From NCBI GenBank assembly GCA_036937835.1, contig CM072877.1, positions 10,543,001 through 10,607,000 on the forward strand: DNA of 64,000 bases. Reading direction: 5' to 3'. Shown piece by piece: positions 1 through 64,000 of this stretch; position 1 is the first letter of the stretch, and every line of letters begins with the position of its first letter. The notes beneath the pieces were generated by a model. It did not search any database. It was not told where the DNA came from and saw only the letters and a list, made by a program, of their open reading frames with translations. Position numbers and translations under genes: made by a program. Source of the stretch: Pampus argenteus. Lineage: Eukaryota > Chordata > Actinopteri > Scombriformes > Stromateidae.

Positions 1-915
1 GTCCCTCCCCTTCTTGCAGCCCCTCCAGTGTTGCTGGCCTGAGATGGGAGCGCACACAGCCGCACCATCACGGCCGAAGAAACGGGAGAAATCTGGAAAA
101 GAACATTTTAAAAAAACCCATCAACAGTACCACGTATTCGCCGTTAGGATAAAAAAAATGGGATAACCAAACAAGTCGTATACTTTTATCGGATCCCATC
201 AGCTTAATCGCGTCCTTTGAGAAAGTCAGATGGTGTCGTCGCTTGTGTTTTGCGCTTTTTATCCTTTCTCCTTGAGCGCTGCTGGTACAAAGGCGCTGGG
301 TCCGGAGCAGCAGCAGCAGCAGCAGCAGCAGTACCGGGGATTACTGCCGTATGAATGGACAAGAGTGAAAGCTCCGGCCACCACGTACAAGCCTGGACTA
401 AAACACACAGTCAGTGAGTAAACTGAGCAGGATTTAAACACTTTCTTCTCTTTTCCTCCCTGGGAGCCACATAACCCCGCGAAGACAGATGCTGTCATTG
501 TACCGAGGCTGGGATTTAAAAAACAAATTTTTTAATTTTTGTTCTGGATCTGAAAGTGGTCTTTTCTGGAATAATGTATGAGGAAGATGAGCTCAATTAT
601 AGCTTTCTATTCCTTTGTATGTGTCGCTCATTCCCAGCTAGTCCTCTCACTGAGCAGCCGGTTTCTCTTCAGGATGGGATGTATTGTTGCGACTGCGCAA
701 ACTACGACAAGTGTCAGCAATTAGACTGTGTGTTTGTGAACGGGTTACCTAAAGGCCTGTTGTAAACACTCACTGTTTTCTAATAGTAGGTGCCCTTTGT
801 TGTTGATAGAGACTGTCGTCAGCTGGACTAGAAAGGTACAAACTGTGCGCCCTCTGCTTCATACTCCCCCTGTGTGTGAACCAGGGTTGGTCGCAAAAAA
901 TAAATTTGGCACAAT
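1..915 (+). other. 5' flank / probable 5' UTR of bcr
   Basis: No credible protein gene lies here. The stretch holds a CAG8 tract (308-331), a 63-codon upstream ORF (230-421) and other upstream ATGs. An in-frame TAA at 901-903 sits just before the bcr start. The bcr ATG has a good context, with A at -3 and G at +4. I see no clear TATA box or CpG island, so the transcription start cannot be placed. A polypyrimidine-like stretch ending in AG near 808 could be a splice acceptor for an upstream non-coding exon, but this is weak. Confidence 0.5.
308..331 (+). repeat. CAG8 trinucleotide repeat upstream of bcr start
   Basis: Eight perfect CAG units. They fall in frame within a short upstream ORF (230-421), where they would read as eight glutamines. 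That ORF has no recognisable homology and its translation is not shown. Confidence 0.9.

Positions 916-64000
<63,085 letters not shown>

Noticed and set aside
899..904. AATAAA polyadenylation-like signal just before the start codon
   Set aside because: It lies directly upstream of the bcr ATG with no gene ending here; coincidental.

Overview
The window is a stretch of vertebrate, almost certainly teleost fish, genomic DNA that contains one recognisable protein-coding gene on the + strand: the fish orthologue of BCR (breakpoint cluster region; RhoGEF and GTPase-activating protein). The BCR call rests on direct translation. Twenty exons, all with GT..AG borders and matching phases, join into one continuous reading frame of 3,692 bases (about 1,230 codons) before the window ends inside exon 20. 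The fish assignment rests on intron content: a Rex3/RTE-like retrotransposon relic ending in GGAT repeats, short terminal-inverted-repeat elements of types common in bony fish, and very dense CA/GT and CT microsatellites.

Layout. 1-915 is the 5' flank or 5' UTR, with a CAG8 tract and short upstream ORFs. 916-2539 is the large first exon: coiled coil, GRB2-type Tyr motif, and Ser/Pro- and Gly-rich kinase-like region. 2540-37626 is a 35 kb first intron without a credible gene, carrying microsatellites, transposon relics and some candidate regulatory sequence. Exon 2 is at 37627-37811. Exons 3-8 (43170-51413) encode the DH (RhoGEF) domain. Exons 9-12 (56793-57908) encode the PH domain. Exons 13-17 (58066-62384) encode the C2 domain and its flanks. 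Exons 18-20 (62653 to the end) begin the RhoGAP domain, including the arginine finger at residue 1205. The remaining RhoGAP exons, stop codon, 3' UTR and poly(A) site lie beyond the window.

How it works together. The exons make a multidomain cytoplasmic signalling protein. The N-terminus oligomerises and binds adaptors, DH-PH activates Rho-family GTPases, C2 probably binds membrane, and RhoGAP inactivates Rac/Cdc42-type GTPases. Every exon from 3 to 19 follows the domain order and frame I expect for mammalian BCR. Exon 1 is about 115 codons longer than the human one.

I found no prokaryotic features, CRISPR arrays, tRNA or rRNA genes, and no undescribed system. The most useful observations are the expanded exon 1, the compact interval equivalent to the human major breakpoint region, the repeat families, and several clustered transcription-factor-like motifs in introns. 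Comparisons with human BCR and with repeat consensus sequences are from memory, not from searches.
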